A stretch of DNA of 64,000 bases from Chitinilyticum piscinae (GTDB lineage Bacteria > Pseudomonadota > Gammaproteobacteria > Burkholderiales > Chitinibacteraceae), in the NCBI RefSeq assembly GCF_015223195.1, contig NZ_JADFUA010000003.1:248001-312000 (forward strand), written 5' to 3'. Numbering within the stretch: the first letter of the stretch is position 1; every line of letters begins with the position of its first letter. The notes beneath the pieces were generated by a model. The model was not told where the DNA came from, searched no databases, and worked only from the letters and a program-made list of their open reading frames with translations. Position numbers and translations under genes: made by a program. Shown one piece after another: positions 1 through 9,001 of the stretch.

Positions 1-573
1 CAGGGCTACAACAGCTACACACCGCTGCAGCTGGCGCATGCCACCGCGATCATTGCCGCCCGCGGTACCGTCTACAAGCCGCATGTCGTCAACCGCATCA
101 TTGACCCGGTCAGCGGCAAGGCCACCGCCGTCGAGCCCCAGCCCCAGCGCCGCATCGACTGGAAGCCCGAGCACTTCGAACGCGTGATCAAGGGCATGCA
201 GGGCGTGAATCAGTACGGCACAGGCGCAAAAGTCTTTGCCGGCGCGCAGTACACCTCGGCCGGCAAGACCGGTACGGCGCAGGTGTTCTCGCTCAAGGGT
301 GCCAAGTACAACGCCAGCTCGATCGGCGAACGCTTGCGCGATCACTCGTGGTATATCGTCTTTGCCCCGGTCGAGAATCCGAAAATCGCGCTGGCGGTCA
401 TCGTGGAAAACGGCGGATTTGGTGCACAGGCTGCCGCACCGATTGCTCGCGCTACCCTCGACTACTACCTGACCGGCAAGCTGCCGGCTGCGCCGGGCGA
501 AAAGGCCAGCGGTGCGGCGGCGGCCAGCGCGCCAGTCAGCGAACCGGCTCCGGAGGAACCCACCGGTGATTAA
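1..573 (+). CDS. mrdA: Penicillin-binding protein 2 (transpeptidase), C-terminal part
   Basis: The reading frame is open from base 1 to a TAA at 571-573, so the gene starts before the window. PBP2 is the inner-membrane transpeptidase that cross-links peptidoglycan during lateral wall growth, together with RodA. The visible part is the end of the transpeptidase domain: it has the KTG box in SAGKTGTAQV and the region before it (QLAHATAIIAARG), followed by a Pro/Ala-rich tail of about 30 residues. rodA begins inside its last codons, an 8-base overlap typical of this translationally coupled pair. The identification rests on the KTG context and on rodA as the next gene. Confidence 0.93.
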   Translation, partial: QGYNSYTPLQLAHATAIIAARGTVYKPHVVNRIIDPVSGKATAVEPQPQRRIDWKPEHFERVIKGMQGVNQYGTGAKVFAGAQYTSAGKTGTAQVFSLKGAKYNASSIGERLRDHSWYIVFAPVENPKIALAVIVENGGFGAQAAAPIARATLDYYLTGKLPAAPGEKASGAAAASAPVSEPAPEEPTGD

Positions 574-1678
574 GCAACTGTGGTTTTACATCCGCCGTCC
601 GGTCGACCCCTGGCTGCTGCTGTTCACCTGCCTGATTTTCGCCCTCTCGGCCGTCGTGCTGCATTCGGCATCGAACCAGGATGCCGACAAGGTGCTCAAC
701 AAGATTGTCTTCATGGGCATCGCGATCTTCGGCATGTGGGTCATCGCGAACATTTCGCAGGCCACGCTGATGCGCATTGCCCTCCCCGGCTATGTGGCAG
801 GCGTGATCATGCTGATTCTGGTCGAGCTGGTCGGCAAGACCGTGAATGGCTCGCAGCGCTGGCTCAATATCGGCATCACGCACATCCAGCCCTCCGAACT
901 GATGCGTATTGCCGTGCCGATGACGCTGGCATGGTTCTTCCACCATTTCGAATCGACGCTGAACTGGAAGCACTTTGTCGGCGCGGCCGTGCTGCTGGGC
1001 ATTCCGGCCGTGCTGATCCTCAAACAGCCTGACCTCGGCACCGCGCTAATGATCAGCGCCTCGGGGTTCTATGTGCTCTACTTCGCCGGTCTGTCGTGGA
1101 AACTGATCGGCCTGATGAGCGCAGCCGGCGGTTCGCTGGTCTACGTGGTGCTGCACTGGAACTGGTGCATCAACATCCTGCATGAATACCAGTGCCGCCG
1201 CATCGCGACCATGCTTGACCCGATGGCCGATCCGCTGGGTGCGGGCTACCACATCATCCAGGGCACGATTGCCATCGGTTCGGGCGGCATCACCGGCAAA
1301 GGCTGGCTCAACGGCACACAGACCCATCTGGATTTCATCCCCGAGCGCACCACCGACTTCATCTTCGCGGTCTATGGCGAAGAATTCGGCCTGCTGGGCA
1401 ATCTGCTGCTGCTGGCACTCTACCTGCTGGTCATCGTGCGCGGGCTGATGATCGCCAACTCGGCCTCCACCCTGTTCGGGCGACTGCTGGCCGGTGCGAT
1501 CGCAATGACGTTCTTTACCTATGCCTTTGTGAACATGGGCATGGTTTCCGGCATTCTGCCGGTGGTTGGCGTCCCGCTGCCGCTGGTGTCCTACGGCGGC
1601 ACGTCGATGGTTTCGATTCTGGCCGGCTTTGGCCTGCTGATGAGCATCCAGCAGGATCGCACCCTGATCAAGCGCTAA
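566..1678 (+). CDS. rodA: Rod shape-determining protein RodA (SEDS glycosyltransferase)
   Basis: RodA is the SEDS-family peptidoglycan polymerase of the elongation complex, a multispanning inner-membrane protein that pairs with PBP2. The protein is about 370 residues, normal for the family. It shows the SEDS hallmarks: GSQRWLNIG and QPSELMRIA in the middle, ERTTDFIFAVYGEEFG near residue 270, and PLPLVSYGGTSM close to the C-terminus. I chose the GTG at 566, which gives VIKQLWFYIRRP and overlaps the mrdA stop. The longer frame starting at 512 would add 18 Arg/Pro-rich residues that simply mirror the mrdA tail. Confidence 0.95.
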   Translation: MIKQLWFYIRRPVDPWLLLFTCLIFALSAVVLHSASNQDADKVLNKIVFMGIAIFGMWVIANISQATLMRIALPGYVAGVIMLILVELVGKTVNGSQRWLNIGITHIQPSELMRIAVPMTLAWFFHHFESTLNWKHFVGAAVLLGIPAVLILKQPDLGTALMISASGFYVLYFAGLSWKLIGLMSAAGGSLVYVVLHWNWCINILHEYQCRRIATMLDPMADPLGAGYHIIQGTIAIGSGGITGKGWLNGTQTHLDFIPERTTDFIFAVYGEEFGLLGNLLLLALYLLVIVRGLMIANSASTLFGRLLAGAIAMTFFTYAFVNMGMVSGILPVVGVPLPLVSYGGTSMVSILAGFGLLMSIQQDRTLIKR

Positions 1679-1735
1679 TACAGCCATACGTATTGAGCTA
1701 AAACCTAGTCAAGTAAAGGACTGGAGAGCAATACC

Positions 1736-2713
1736 ATGCAAAGCAAGCACCTGCTACCGCTCGCCTTGCTGCTGGCCGCCTGCAGCAGCACACCACCTGG
1801 CCCTGCCGGCCCGGCCAGCCGGCCAACACCACCCCGCCAGCCCGAAACGGGCACCGCGCCGACCAGCGACAGCCGCCAGTACGGTTGCAGCTACCAGCCG
1901 CCCGCCAGCAATGGCGGCGGCTTCTACAAGGATGACGGCCCCCACAGTGACTGGCCGGCCAACCTCAACCAGATCCCCGATGCGACGCCGCGTGCCGAGC
2001 CGCTGCACAAATGGGCCAACCGGCCGTATACCGTACTCGGGCAGTCATTCACACCGCTGACAGAAGTCGGCCAGTGGCGCGAGGAAGGCGTCGGCAGCTG
2101 GTACGGCCGCAAGTTCCACGGGCAGAAAACCTCCAATGGCGAAATTTACGACATGTTCGCCATGAGTGCAGCCAGCCCGATCCTGCCGATTCCCAGCTAT
2201 GCCCGCGTTACCAATCTGGCCAATGGCCGCAGCGTTATCGTCCGCGTGAATGATCGAGGCCCCTTCAAGAAGGGACGCATCATCGACCTGTCCTTTCTGG
2301 CCGCCTGCCGGCTCGGTTACGCCAGCAATGGCAGTGCGCAGCTGCGGGTGGAAAGCCTGCAGCCCGGTGCCATTGCCCCTGCCGCCCCCGTACAGATTGC
2401 CAGTGCGCCCGCAGCGGCGCCCAAGCCCGCCGAGCCGATCGCCGAGGCCACGCCCCTGCAGGTGCCGGTGAGCGAGGACAAGGGTGGCGTCTACCTGCAG
2501 CTGGGGGCATTTTCCTCGCAGGGCAATGCCGACAGCTTCCGCCAGCATCTCAACCGCCAGCTCGAAAGCAGTGACACGGCACGCGTGGTGATCCAGCAGA
2601 CCGGCCCGCTCTGGCGCGTCAAACTCGGCCCCTACCCCGACCGTGCCGCCGCGCTGGCTGCCGCCGAGCGTCTGACCGGCGAGCACCAGCTGCAGGCCGT
2701 CATCGCCCGCTAG
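1736..2713 (+). CDS. rlpA: RlpA-like septal ring lytic transglycosylase, lipoprotein with SPOR domain
   Basis: RlpA cleaves denuded (peptide-free) glycan strands at the division site and is an outer-membrane lipoprotein. The sequence opens with a signal peptide ending in a lipobox (LLAAC, Cys16). A Pro-rich linker follows, then the double-psi beta-barrel catalytic domain around residues 120-200 (GSWYGRKFHGQKTSNGE, then VRVNDRGPF and RIIDLS). A SPOR domain that binds denuded glycan occupies about residues 245-325 (VYLQLGAFSSQGNADSF). A ribosome site GGAG lies 10 bases before the ATG. It sits 57 bases after rodA, in the usual mrdA-rodA-rlpA order. It converges on the next gene. Confidence 0.93.
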   Translation: MQSKHLLPLALLLAACSSTPPGPAGPASRPTPPRQPETGTAPTSDSRQYGCSYQPPASNGGGFYKDDGPHSDWPANLNQIPDATPRAEPLHKWANRPYTVLGQSFTPLTEVGQWREEGVGSWYGRKFHGQKTSNGEIYDMFAMSAASPILPIPSYARVTNLANGRSVIVRVNDRGPFKKGRIIDLSFLAACRLGYASNGSAQLRVESLQPGAIAPAAPVQIASAPAAAPKPAEPIAEATPLQVPVSEDKGGVYLQLGAFSSQGNADSFRQHLNRQLESSDTARVVIQQTGPLWRVKLGPYPDRAAALAAAERLTGEHQLQAVIAR

Positions 2714-2800
2714 CTTGGGCTGGCTGCGCGGTCGGCCTGCGCCCGGATGGGCGCACGACGCCCTTAGGCAGCCAGTAATCCAGGTAAAGCCATAGCCTGC

Positions 2801-5650
2801 TCAGCGCAGCCCCGGGTGGAATTTCTGCGGGCGATCGAGATGATAGCCCTGCACCTGGTCGATGCCGAATTCGATCAGCATGTCGAGAATCTGCTGGTTT
2901 TCGACAAACTCGGCCACGGTAATCTTGCCCATGTCGTGTGCCATCGCCACCATGCCGCGGACAAAAATCTGGCTGTCGCGGTCATTGGGCAGATCGCGCA
3001 CGAACATGCCATCGATCTTCAGCACATCGGCCTTCAGTTGCTTCAGGTAGGCAAACGAGGCAAAGCCGACCCCGAAATCATCCAGACAGACCTTGCAGCC
3101 GGTGGCGCGCAGGGCATCGATAAAGCGCTGCGCATCGCGCAGATCGGACACCGCCGCGGTCTCGGTCAGCTCGACCAGCAGGCGCTCGGGCGCGACGCCC
3201 TGACGGCGCAGCTCCAGCGCAATGAATTCCGGCAGCCCCGGCTCGTCAAACGAGCGCCCGGACACATTGACCGCAATCGACGGTGCCGCCGGCTTTTCCG
3301 CCAGCAGGCTGATCGCCTTGCGAATCACCCAGCGGTCGATGTCGATGATTTTCCCGGTCTTTTCGGCGTGACCAATGAAGCTGGCCGGCATGAAAATCTC
3401 GCCCGGCCGCTCGGCATCATGCATGCGCAGCAGCGCCTCCAGATGCGCCAGCTCGCCGGTCTGCGCGTAATAGATCCCCTGGAAGTGCAGCTCGAAACCA
3501 TCGTTTTCCAGTGCCTGGCTGATGCGCTCTTTCCAGGAAAGCCGCGCCAGCGCGTGCTGCGACATGTCGGCATCGGCGGAATAGAAGCGCCAGGTCGACT
3601 TGCCCGCGCCCTTGGCCTGATACATGGCGGCATCAGCATGCGCGACCAGCTCGGCCGTACTGAGCGCATGCTGGGGATAGAGCGCCACGCCAAGTGAAGA
3701 CGACGGGCGCAGATTGTGCCCCCCCGTACTGAACTGCAACTGCCCGACCGCACTGACAATGCGCTGCGCCATCTGGCTGGCGGCAGCGGCATCACAGCCG
3801 GGCACCAGAATGGCAAATTCGTCCCCCCCCAGCCGGGCAAATACCTCGTCATGGCGGATCAGCCGGCTGATCTCGCGGGCAATGGCCACCAGCAGTTCGT
3901 CCCCGGCACCATGGCCGAAGGTGTCATTCACATACTTGAACTCATCCAGATCGAAATACAGCAGCGCCAGCGTATCGGCCGAACGCTCGGCATCGGCAAA
4001 CAATCGGGCCAGCTCGATCTGGAAACGATGGCGATTATAGAGACCGGTCAGGGCATCCCGCTCGGCGAGGCTGGTCATACGCTCGGCCATCACGCGCTGC
4101 TGCGTGACATCCTCATACACCCACATGCGGCCATTGGCCTGCCCCTGGGCATCCAGCACCCGATAGCAATACTGGGTGATGATGCGGCCATCGTTCATGG
4201 TCAGCATGCCGAAGTCCACCCGCTCGTCACCCAGCGCCAGCGCCTCGAGGTAATACACCGCCATGTCGTTCAGTGCGGGCTGGTTCTGCGCCAGCTGCAA
4301 CACCTGCCCAAGCGGCCGGCCGTTCAGCTGCGCGTCGCCGGGCAGCCCCCACAACTCGGCAAAGGCCGGGTTGTGAAACAGGATGCGGTTCTCGTCGTCG
4401 ACAAACAGCACCCCGAAGCGCATGGCCGACAGCAGGGCCATCAGCCGCGCGCGCTCGGCATCCGCGCGCTGCAGATAGCTCTGGCCCAGCGACTGGATCT
4501 GCTGCAGCTCGATCACGGCCCGGCGCAGGGCCAGGCGGTCATCCTTCTGCTCGGAAATATCGCGGATACTGGCGCGCAAGCCCTGCCAGTTGCCGGCGCT
4601 GTCAAACAGCGGCTGCCACGATGCCGCCGCCCAGAAAGCCGAGCCGTCACGGCGCACGGCACGGAATTCGAAATCGGACACCCGGCTGCGCTCGGCCAGC
4701 GCATCGCGCAGCGTATCGGCGAGCCGGTTGCGCTCGTCGGGGTGAGCCAGCCCGACCGGAAAATGCTCCAGCAAGCCGCACTCGGCCACGGTATAACCGC
4801 ACAGGCGCTCGATCGAGGCATTGATCCACACCAGCCGGCCTTGCGGATCCAGCCACAGTTCGGCGGAGAAGGTGAAATCGGCAATGGCATGGAAACGGGC
4901 TTCGTTTTCCTGCAGCGCGGCAAAACGCTCGCGAATGCTGCTGGCCAGACGCAGAAAGCGCCCCTGCAACCGCGCTTCCAGTCCGCTGGCCGCAGGCAGC
5001 TCGCTGACCGGCCGGCCACTGCTGGTATCCTCAACCAGCGCCGTCAGCCGCCCGAGCTGCCGCATCATCCAGTACCCCAAGCCCAGTTGCAGCAGTGCCG
5101 CCAGCAGCAGCACGGCCAGCAGCAGAATCACATTCATCGAAAGTGTCTGCTGCAGCATGCCATTCACCCCCTGGGTGGACAGGCCGAAATACAGCTCGCC
5201 CAGCCGGGTATAGCCATGGCGCAGCGGCACGCGGACATGCACCAGCTGCGGCAGAGCACCGCCATCCTCGAGCCGGGTGGCCTCGGGCAGGGGCTTGCTG
5301 GCATCCCAGCCACGGGCTGCAACGACGGTGCCGGCCTCGTCGCGCACCAGCAGGTAATCGATGCTCTCCGGAGAGCGGAAGGTATCCAGCAGGCTGGCCA
5401 GATGCTCGCGATGCCCGTCAGCCCAGTCCGAGGCAATGACGCCGGACAGCAGACGCGAGGTGTTCTTGACGCGATTTTCCAGATTATCCCGCACGGCGGC
5501 CTGCCACAGCGAGGCAATGCTGGCGTAGACCGCAAGCAGCAGCAGCCCCTGCAGCAGCAGGGTGGCAAGCAGCAGATGACTGCGCAGGAAACCGGGAAGA
5601 CGCAGACGCAAGAACTTCTCCGCAAGTGAACGCTGATCAGGCGCAGTCAA
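2801..5650 (-). CDS. Membrane PAS-GGDEF-EAL protein (c-di-GMP turnover)
   Basis: A 949-residue two-domain c-di-GMP enzyme. Predicted order: membrane helix about 25-45, periplasmic sensor about 46-165, second helix about 170-195, PAS domain about 245-365, a second PAS-like segment about 400-510, GGDEF domain about 525-690 with an intact GGDEF at 608-612, and EAL domain about 705-945 with EALLR at 738 and DDFG at 857. Both catalytic signatures are present, so it could make and/or degrade c-di-GMP; which activity dominates cannot be read from the sequence. I see no RxxD inhibitory site at the usual place before GGDEF. The start is uncertain: the first start codon is a TTG at 5650 with poor ribosome site, and another TTG at 5611 follows a GGAG at good spacing. 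Its periplasmic ligand is unknown. Confidence 0.9.
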   Translation of the reverse strand: MTAPDQRSLAEKFLRLRLPGFLRSHLLLATLLLQGLLLLAVYASIASLWQAAVRDNLENRVKNTSRLLSGVIASDWADGHREHLASLLDTFRSPESIDYLLVRDEAGTVVAARGWDASKPLPEATRLEDGGALPQLVHVRVPLRHGYTRLGELYFGLSTQGVNGMLQQTLSMNVILLLAVLLLAALLQLGLGYWMMRQLGRLTALVEDTSSGRPVSELPAASGLEARLQGRFLRLASSIRERFAALQENEARFHAIADFTFSAELWLDPQGRLVWINASIERLCGYTVAECGLLEHFPVGLAHPDERNRLADTLRDALAERSRVSDFEFRAVRRDGSAFWAAASWQPLFDSAGNWQGLRASIRDISEQKDDRLALRRAVIELQQIQSLGQSYLQRADAERARLMALLSAMRFGVLFVDDENRILFHNPAFAELWGLPGDAQLNGRPLGQVLQLAQNQPALNDMAVYYLEALALGDERVDFGMLTMNDGRIITQYCYRVLDAQGQANGRMWVYEDVTQQRVMAERMTSLAERDALTGLYNRHRFQIELARLFADAERSADTLALLYFDLDEFKYVNDTFGHGAGDELLVAIAREISRLIRHDEVFARLGGDEFAILVPGCDAAAASQMAQRIVSAVGQLQFSTGGHNLRPSSSLGVALYPQHALSTAELVAHADAAMYQAKGAGKSTWRFYSADADMSQHALARLSWKERISQALENDGFELHFQGIYYAQTGELAHLEALLRMHDAERPGEIFMPASFIGHAEKTGKIIDIDRWVIRKAISLLAEKPAAPSIAVNVSGRSFDEPGLPEFIALELRRQGVAPERLLVELTETAAVSDLRDAQRFIDALRATGCKVCLDDFGVGFASFAYLKQLKADVLKIDGMFVRDLPNDRDSQIFVRGMVAMAHDMGKITVAEFVENQQILDMLIEFGIDQVQGYHLDRPQKFHPGLR

Positions 5651-5779
5651 GCAATGCGCCCAGCTTCGCAGGAGGTTAGCAGAGCTGGTGCATGCAGCCT
5701 AGGCTCAGCATGCCGCGGTGTGTATTTCCGGGCAAAGCCGGACGGCAGCCCCACTGCGGCAGCCACCGTCGAGTACGGA

Positions 5780-7099
5780 TCAGCTGCCGGATTTGCCGAT
5801 CTGGCGGATGAAAACCTTCGAGCGGCGCTGGTAGTTGTAGAGTTCTTTCTTTTCCATCGGCAGCGCATCGACGGTCGCCTGCACGAAGCCGCGCTCGAGA
5901 AACCAGTGCGCGGTGCGCGTGGTCAGCACGAAGAGCTGGCGGATGCCCTGCTGGCGGGCGCGCTGCTCGATGTGCTTGAGCAGCTCCTCGCCACGATTTT
6001 CATCCCGGTAGTCCGGATGCACGACCAGACAGGCCATTTCGGCCATATTGCTGTCGGGAAAGGGGTGCATGGCCACGCAGCCGATGATCTTGCCGTCGTG
6101 CTCCAGCACCGAGTAGCGGTGGATTTCGCGCTCGATCAGCTCGCGGCCGCGCTTCACCAGCACGCCCTGTTCCTCCAGCGGCTCGATCAGCGCGATCAGT
6201 TTGCCCACATCATCGATGCTTGCTTCGCGCAGGTTTTCCAGCGCATCACGCGAGATCATCGTGCCGATACCGTCGTGTGTGAACAGCTCCATGAGCAGCG
6301 AGCCGTCGACATGATGCGAAATCAGATGCGCGCGCGCCACGCCCTGGCGTACCGCGCGGATCGCGCACGGCAGGTAGAGGCGGATGTCCTCGTTGGCATC
6401 CGGGTGCTCGGCGAGAAACTGCTCGGCCTCCAGCGCGGTCAGCTCGTTGAGCAGCTCACCCTTGAGATCAACCACGCCGTCCTGCCCGAACAGGAACAGC
6501 ATCTTGTCGGCACGCAGCGCAATCGCGGTCTTGGTGGCCACGTCTTCCAGCGGCACGTTGAACACCTCGCCGGTGGTCGAATAGCCCAGCGTGGAGAGCA
6601 GCACCATTTCGCCGTCGTCCAGCCGGTAGCGGATCGCGGTGGTATCGACCTTGCGCACTTCTCCGGTGTATTGCAGATCAATGCCGTCGCGAACGCCCAT
6701 CGGCTGCGCGGTGATGAAATTGCCGGCCGATACGCGGATGTCGGCGTTGGCCATCGGCGAATTCGCCAGCCCCATCGACAGCCACGATTCAATTTCGACG
6801 CGCACCTGGCCGACGGCCTGGATCACGCAGGTAAGGGTTTCGGCGTCGGTGACGCGCAGGCCATGCAGGTATTGCGGCTCCAGCCCCTTTTCCGCCATGC
6901 GGGCATCAATCTGCGGGCGGGCACCGTGCACCACCACCAGCCGCACACCAAGGCTGGTCAGCAGGTTGATGTCGTGCGTCAGCGTGGCGAACTTGCCATC
7001 GCGCACCACCTCGCCACCCAGCGCGATCACGAAGGTACGGCCACGGAAAGCGTGGATATAGGGTGCGGCCTGACGGAACCATTCGACGAAATCATGCAT
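5780..7099 (-). CDS. argA: N-acetylglutamate synthase (amino-acid acetyltransferase)
   Basis: ArgA acetylates glutamate with acetyl-CoA, the first step of arginine synthesis, and is normally feedback-inhibited by arginine. The 439 residues match the classical bacterial ArgA length. The N-terminal amino-acid-kinase-like domain (to about residue 285) contains FVIALGGEVV and VVVHGARPQID. The C-terminal GNAT acetyltransferase domain (about 295-430) contains IGCVAMHPF, ACLVVHPDYR and LTTRTAHWFLERGF. The ATG at 7099 gives the standard MHDFVEWFR start. The gene stands alone between the c-di-GMP gene (129-base gap) and the phosphatase-like gene (110-base gap). Confidence 0.95.
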   Translation of the reverse strand: MHDFVEWFRQAAPYIHAFRGRTFVIALGGEVVRDGKFATLTHDINLLTSLGVRLVVVHGARPQIDARMAEKGLEPQYLHGLRVTDAETLTCVIQAVGQVRVEIESWLSMGLANSPMANADIRVSAGNFITAQPMGVRDGIDLQYTGEVRKVDTTAIRYRLDDGEMVLLSTLGYSTTGEVFNVPLEDVATKTAIALRADKMLFLFGQDGVVDLKGELLNELTALEAEQFLAEHPDANEDIRLYLPCAIRAVRQGVARAHLISHHVDGSLLMELFTHDGIGTMISRDALENLREASIDDVGKLIALIEPLEEQGVLVKRGRELIEREIHRYSVLEHDGKIIGCVAMHPFPDSNMAEMACLVVHPDYRDENRGEELLKHIEQRARQQGIRQLFVLTTRTAHWFLERGFVQATVDALPMEKKELYNYQRRSKVFIRQIGKSGS

Positions 7100-7209
7100 A
7101 GCAATACCTGCCTTTCAAAATCCACCCGCGCACGCCGGCACGCGCCGACATACATACACACCCATAAATCCACAGTCATTTATTAGCAATGGATACAAGC
7201 AAATACCCA

Positions 7210-7536
7210 TCAAAACCGTAAATATCGACTGGCTCTGGCTCGCAATAGCTGCACCAGCTCATCCTGCATGAAGGCGTAGTTGTCAGGAATGTCCAGACAC
7301 GCCACACGCTTGCCCTGCAGCTGCCGCGCAAAGCGCTGCTTCAACCGGCGCAGGTGCGTTTTCTCCATCACCAGAACCAGCGTCGCCCAGGCCAGCAAAT
7401 CGGCATCCAGCGGCAGCTCGGCATCCGGCGCCAGCCCGGCCGATGCGGTTTCCACCCCCGGCAGACCGGCAAAGACCTGCTCGGCGGTCGGGCTGCGCAG
7501 GCGGTTGCGGCTGCAGACGAACAGCACGCGGATCAT
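7210..7536 (-). CDS. Low-molecular-weight phosphatase-like protein
   Basis: A 108-residue protein starting MIRVLFVCSRNRLRSPTAE, which resembles the P-loop of low-molecular-weight protein tyrosine phosphatases (C-x5-R-S). It departs from the classical loop: Arg replaces the usual Gly after C-x, and Leu replaces the Cys before the final Arg. It is shorter than typical enzymes (about 140-160 residues) and I do not see the usual C-terminal DPY/DP loop; instead it has DIPDNYAFM. The start at 7536 is preferred over an upstream ATG at 7563. The 5' end overlaps the end of the sugar-phosphate transferase by a few bases on the wrong side for coupling. A role as Wzb-type capsule phosphatase is possible from position but not supported by the shape of the protein. 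Confidence 0.8.
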   Translation of the reverse strand: MIRVLFVCSRNRLRSPTAEQVFAGLPGVETASAGLAPDAELPLDADLLAWATLVLVMEKTHLRRLKQRFARQLQGKRVACLDIPDNYAFMQDELVQLLRARASRYLRF

Positions 7537-7540
7537 CCGC

Positions 7541-9001
7541 TCAGTATGCCCCGCGCCCGGCAACCACCGACTTGACCGTCTTGCAGACGATGGCGATGTC
7601 GTACCACAGGTTCCAGTTTTTCACATACCAGGCATCCAGCGCCACGCGTTCATCGTAGGTGGTGTCATTGCGCCCGGACACCTGCCACAGTCCGGTGAGC
7701 CCTGGGCGTGCTTCCAGATAGAAATCGACGCGCTCGCCGTAGCGCGCCAGCTCCTCTTCGATGATGGGCCGCGGGCCGACCAGACTCATTTCACCCAGCA
7801 GCACATTCCACAGCTGCGGGATTTCATCCAGACTGGTCTTGCGTAAAAATGCACCGATCCGGGTGATGCGCGGATCGTTTTTCAGCTTGAAATCCTTGTC
7901 CCACTCGGCGCGCGCTTGCGGATCAGTCGCCAGCAGTTTATCCAGCACTTCCTGCGAATTGTGCACCATCGTGCGGAATTTCCAGCACTTGAACGGCTTG
8001 CCGTTCATGCCGACGCGCACATGACCGAAGAACACGTCACCCGGCCCGCCTTCCTTCTTGATGCGCCAGGCCACGTACAGGAACAGCGGCGCCAGCGCCA
8101 GCAGGCCGCAGGCCGCGCCAAAGAGATCAAAGGCCCGCTTGAGCGCCATCAGCGGCTTGACCGTCAGATTGTTGGTCACGCGCAGCAGCAGCACTTCGTG
8201 GCTGAAAAAATGGTTGGTAATGGCGCCAAACAGCGGCAAGCCCCCCAGTGGCGGGATGACGTGGATGTTCTTGTATCTGAGGCTCAGCTGCTCGATCTGG
8301 GCGTCCAGCGCGGCGAGCTCGCTGGCTTCCAACGCGATCACTACATGCGGCTTGCCCTGCTCAGCCAGCCAGCCGGTCAGCCGGGCCGGATCAAGGCGCT
8401 CGACCGGCAGGCTCACTTCGCCCAGCTCGACGCTGCCCGGCGCATCGGGTGTGAGCGCGACAAAACGCTCAATCACGAAACCAAGCTGGCGCTCGCTGTT
8501 GAGCGCGTGCCAGGCATCGACGGCATTGCGGCCGGTACCCAGAATCACGCTGGGCAGCTGCCAGATGCCACAGCGCAGCAGGTAGCGCTTCATCTGGCCG
8601 CGGAACACCGGCAGCAGCAGCATGGCCAGCCCCCAGGATACCGGCCACAGGAAACGCGATACCGTGTACTTGCCCAGCAGCACCAGCATGCCATTCAACA
8701 GCGCGGCGATGAACAACCAGCGCAGTACCGCGCCGAGTTCATCCCAGAACGGCATGCGCAGGCTGTAATGCCCGCGCCCCCAGAAGCTCGCCACCGTAAT
8801 CAGCGAAAGCCCCAGAAAGGCCAGCGCCTGCTGCTGCCCTTCCCATTGCCACCACATGGCGAAGCTGGCGCTGATGCGGTGATAGCGCGTCAACCACAGC
8901 AGCAGCAGAGCCAGCGCGAACGACAGCAGCAGGGCAGTCAGGTCGGCCAGTGCCAGCCAGGGTTTGGCCCGTTCGGGCTGCAGGTGTTTTTCACTACTCA
9001 C
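7541..9001 (-). CDS. Undecaprenyl-phosphate sugar-1-phosphate transferase (WbaP/RfbP type)
   Basis: This polyprenyl-phosphate hexose-1-phosphate transferase starts each polysaccharide repeat unit by moving a sugar phosphate from UDP-sugar to undecaprenyl phosphate. The 486 residues contain about four N-terminal membrane helices, a central soluble region, a membrane re-entrant helix near residue 285, and the C-terminal bacterial sugar transferase domain with KCWKFRTMV, LRKTSLDEIPQLWNVL, EMSLVGPRP and RPGLTGLWQVSGRN. Four N-terminal helices with a WbaP-like C-terminus suggest Gal-1-P or Glc-1-P as substrate; this is inference. It starts with GTG at 9001, overlapping the stop of the upstream glycosyltransferase (GTGA), so the two are translationally coupled. 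Confidence 0.92.
   Translation of the reverse strand: MSSEKHLQPERAKPWLALADLTALLLSFALALLLLWLTRYHRISASFAMWWQWEGQQQALAFLGLSLITVASFWGRGHYSLRMPFWDELGAVLRWLFIAALLNGMLVLLGKYTVSRFLWPVSWGLAMLLLPVFRGQMKRYLLRCGIWQLPSVILGTGRNAVDAWHALNSERQLGFVIERFVALTPDAPGSVELGEVSLPVERLDPARLTGWLAEQGKPHVVIALEASELAALDAQIEQLSLRYKNIHVIPPLGGLPLFGAITNHFFSHEVLLLRVTNNLTVKPLMALKRAFDLFGAACGLLALAPLFLYVAWRIKKEGGPGDVFFGHVRVGMNGKPFKCWKFRTMVHNSQEVLDKLLATDPQARAEWDKDFKLKNDPRITRIGAFLRKTSLDEIPQLWNVLLGEMSLVGPRPIIEEELARYGERVDFYLEARPGLTGLWQVSGRNDTTYDERVALDAWYVKNWNLWYDIAIVCKTVKSVVAGRGAY

Noticed and set aside
3716-5629. 637-residue plus-strand frame opposite the c-di-GMP gene
   Set aside because: It is antisense to a gene with intact PAS, GGDEF and EAL domains, has no recognisable motif, and its Gln/His/Arg-rich composition is what GC-rich antisense frames give.
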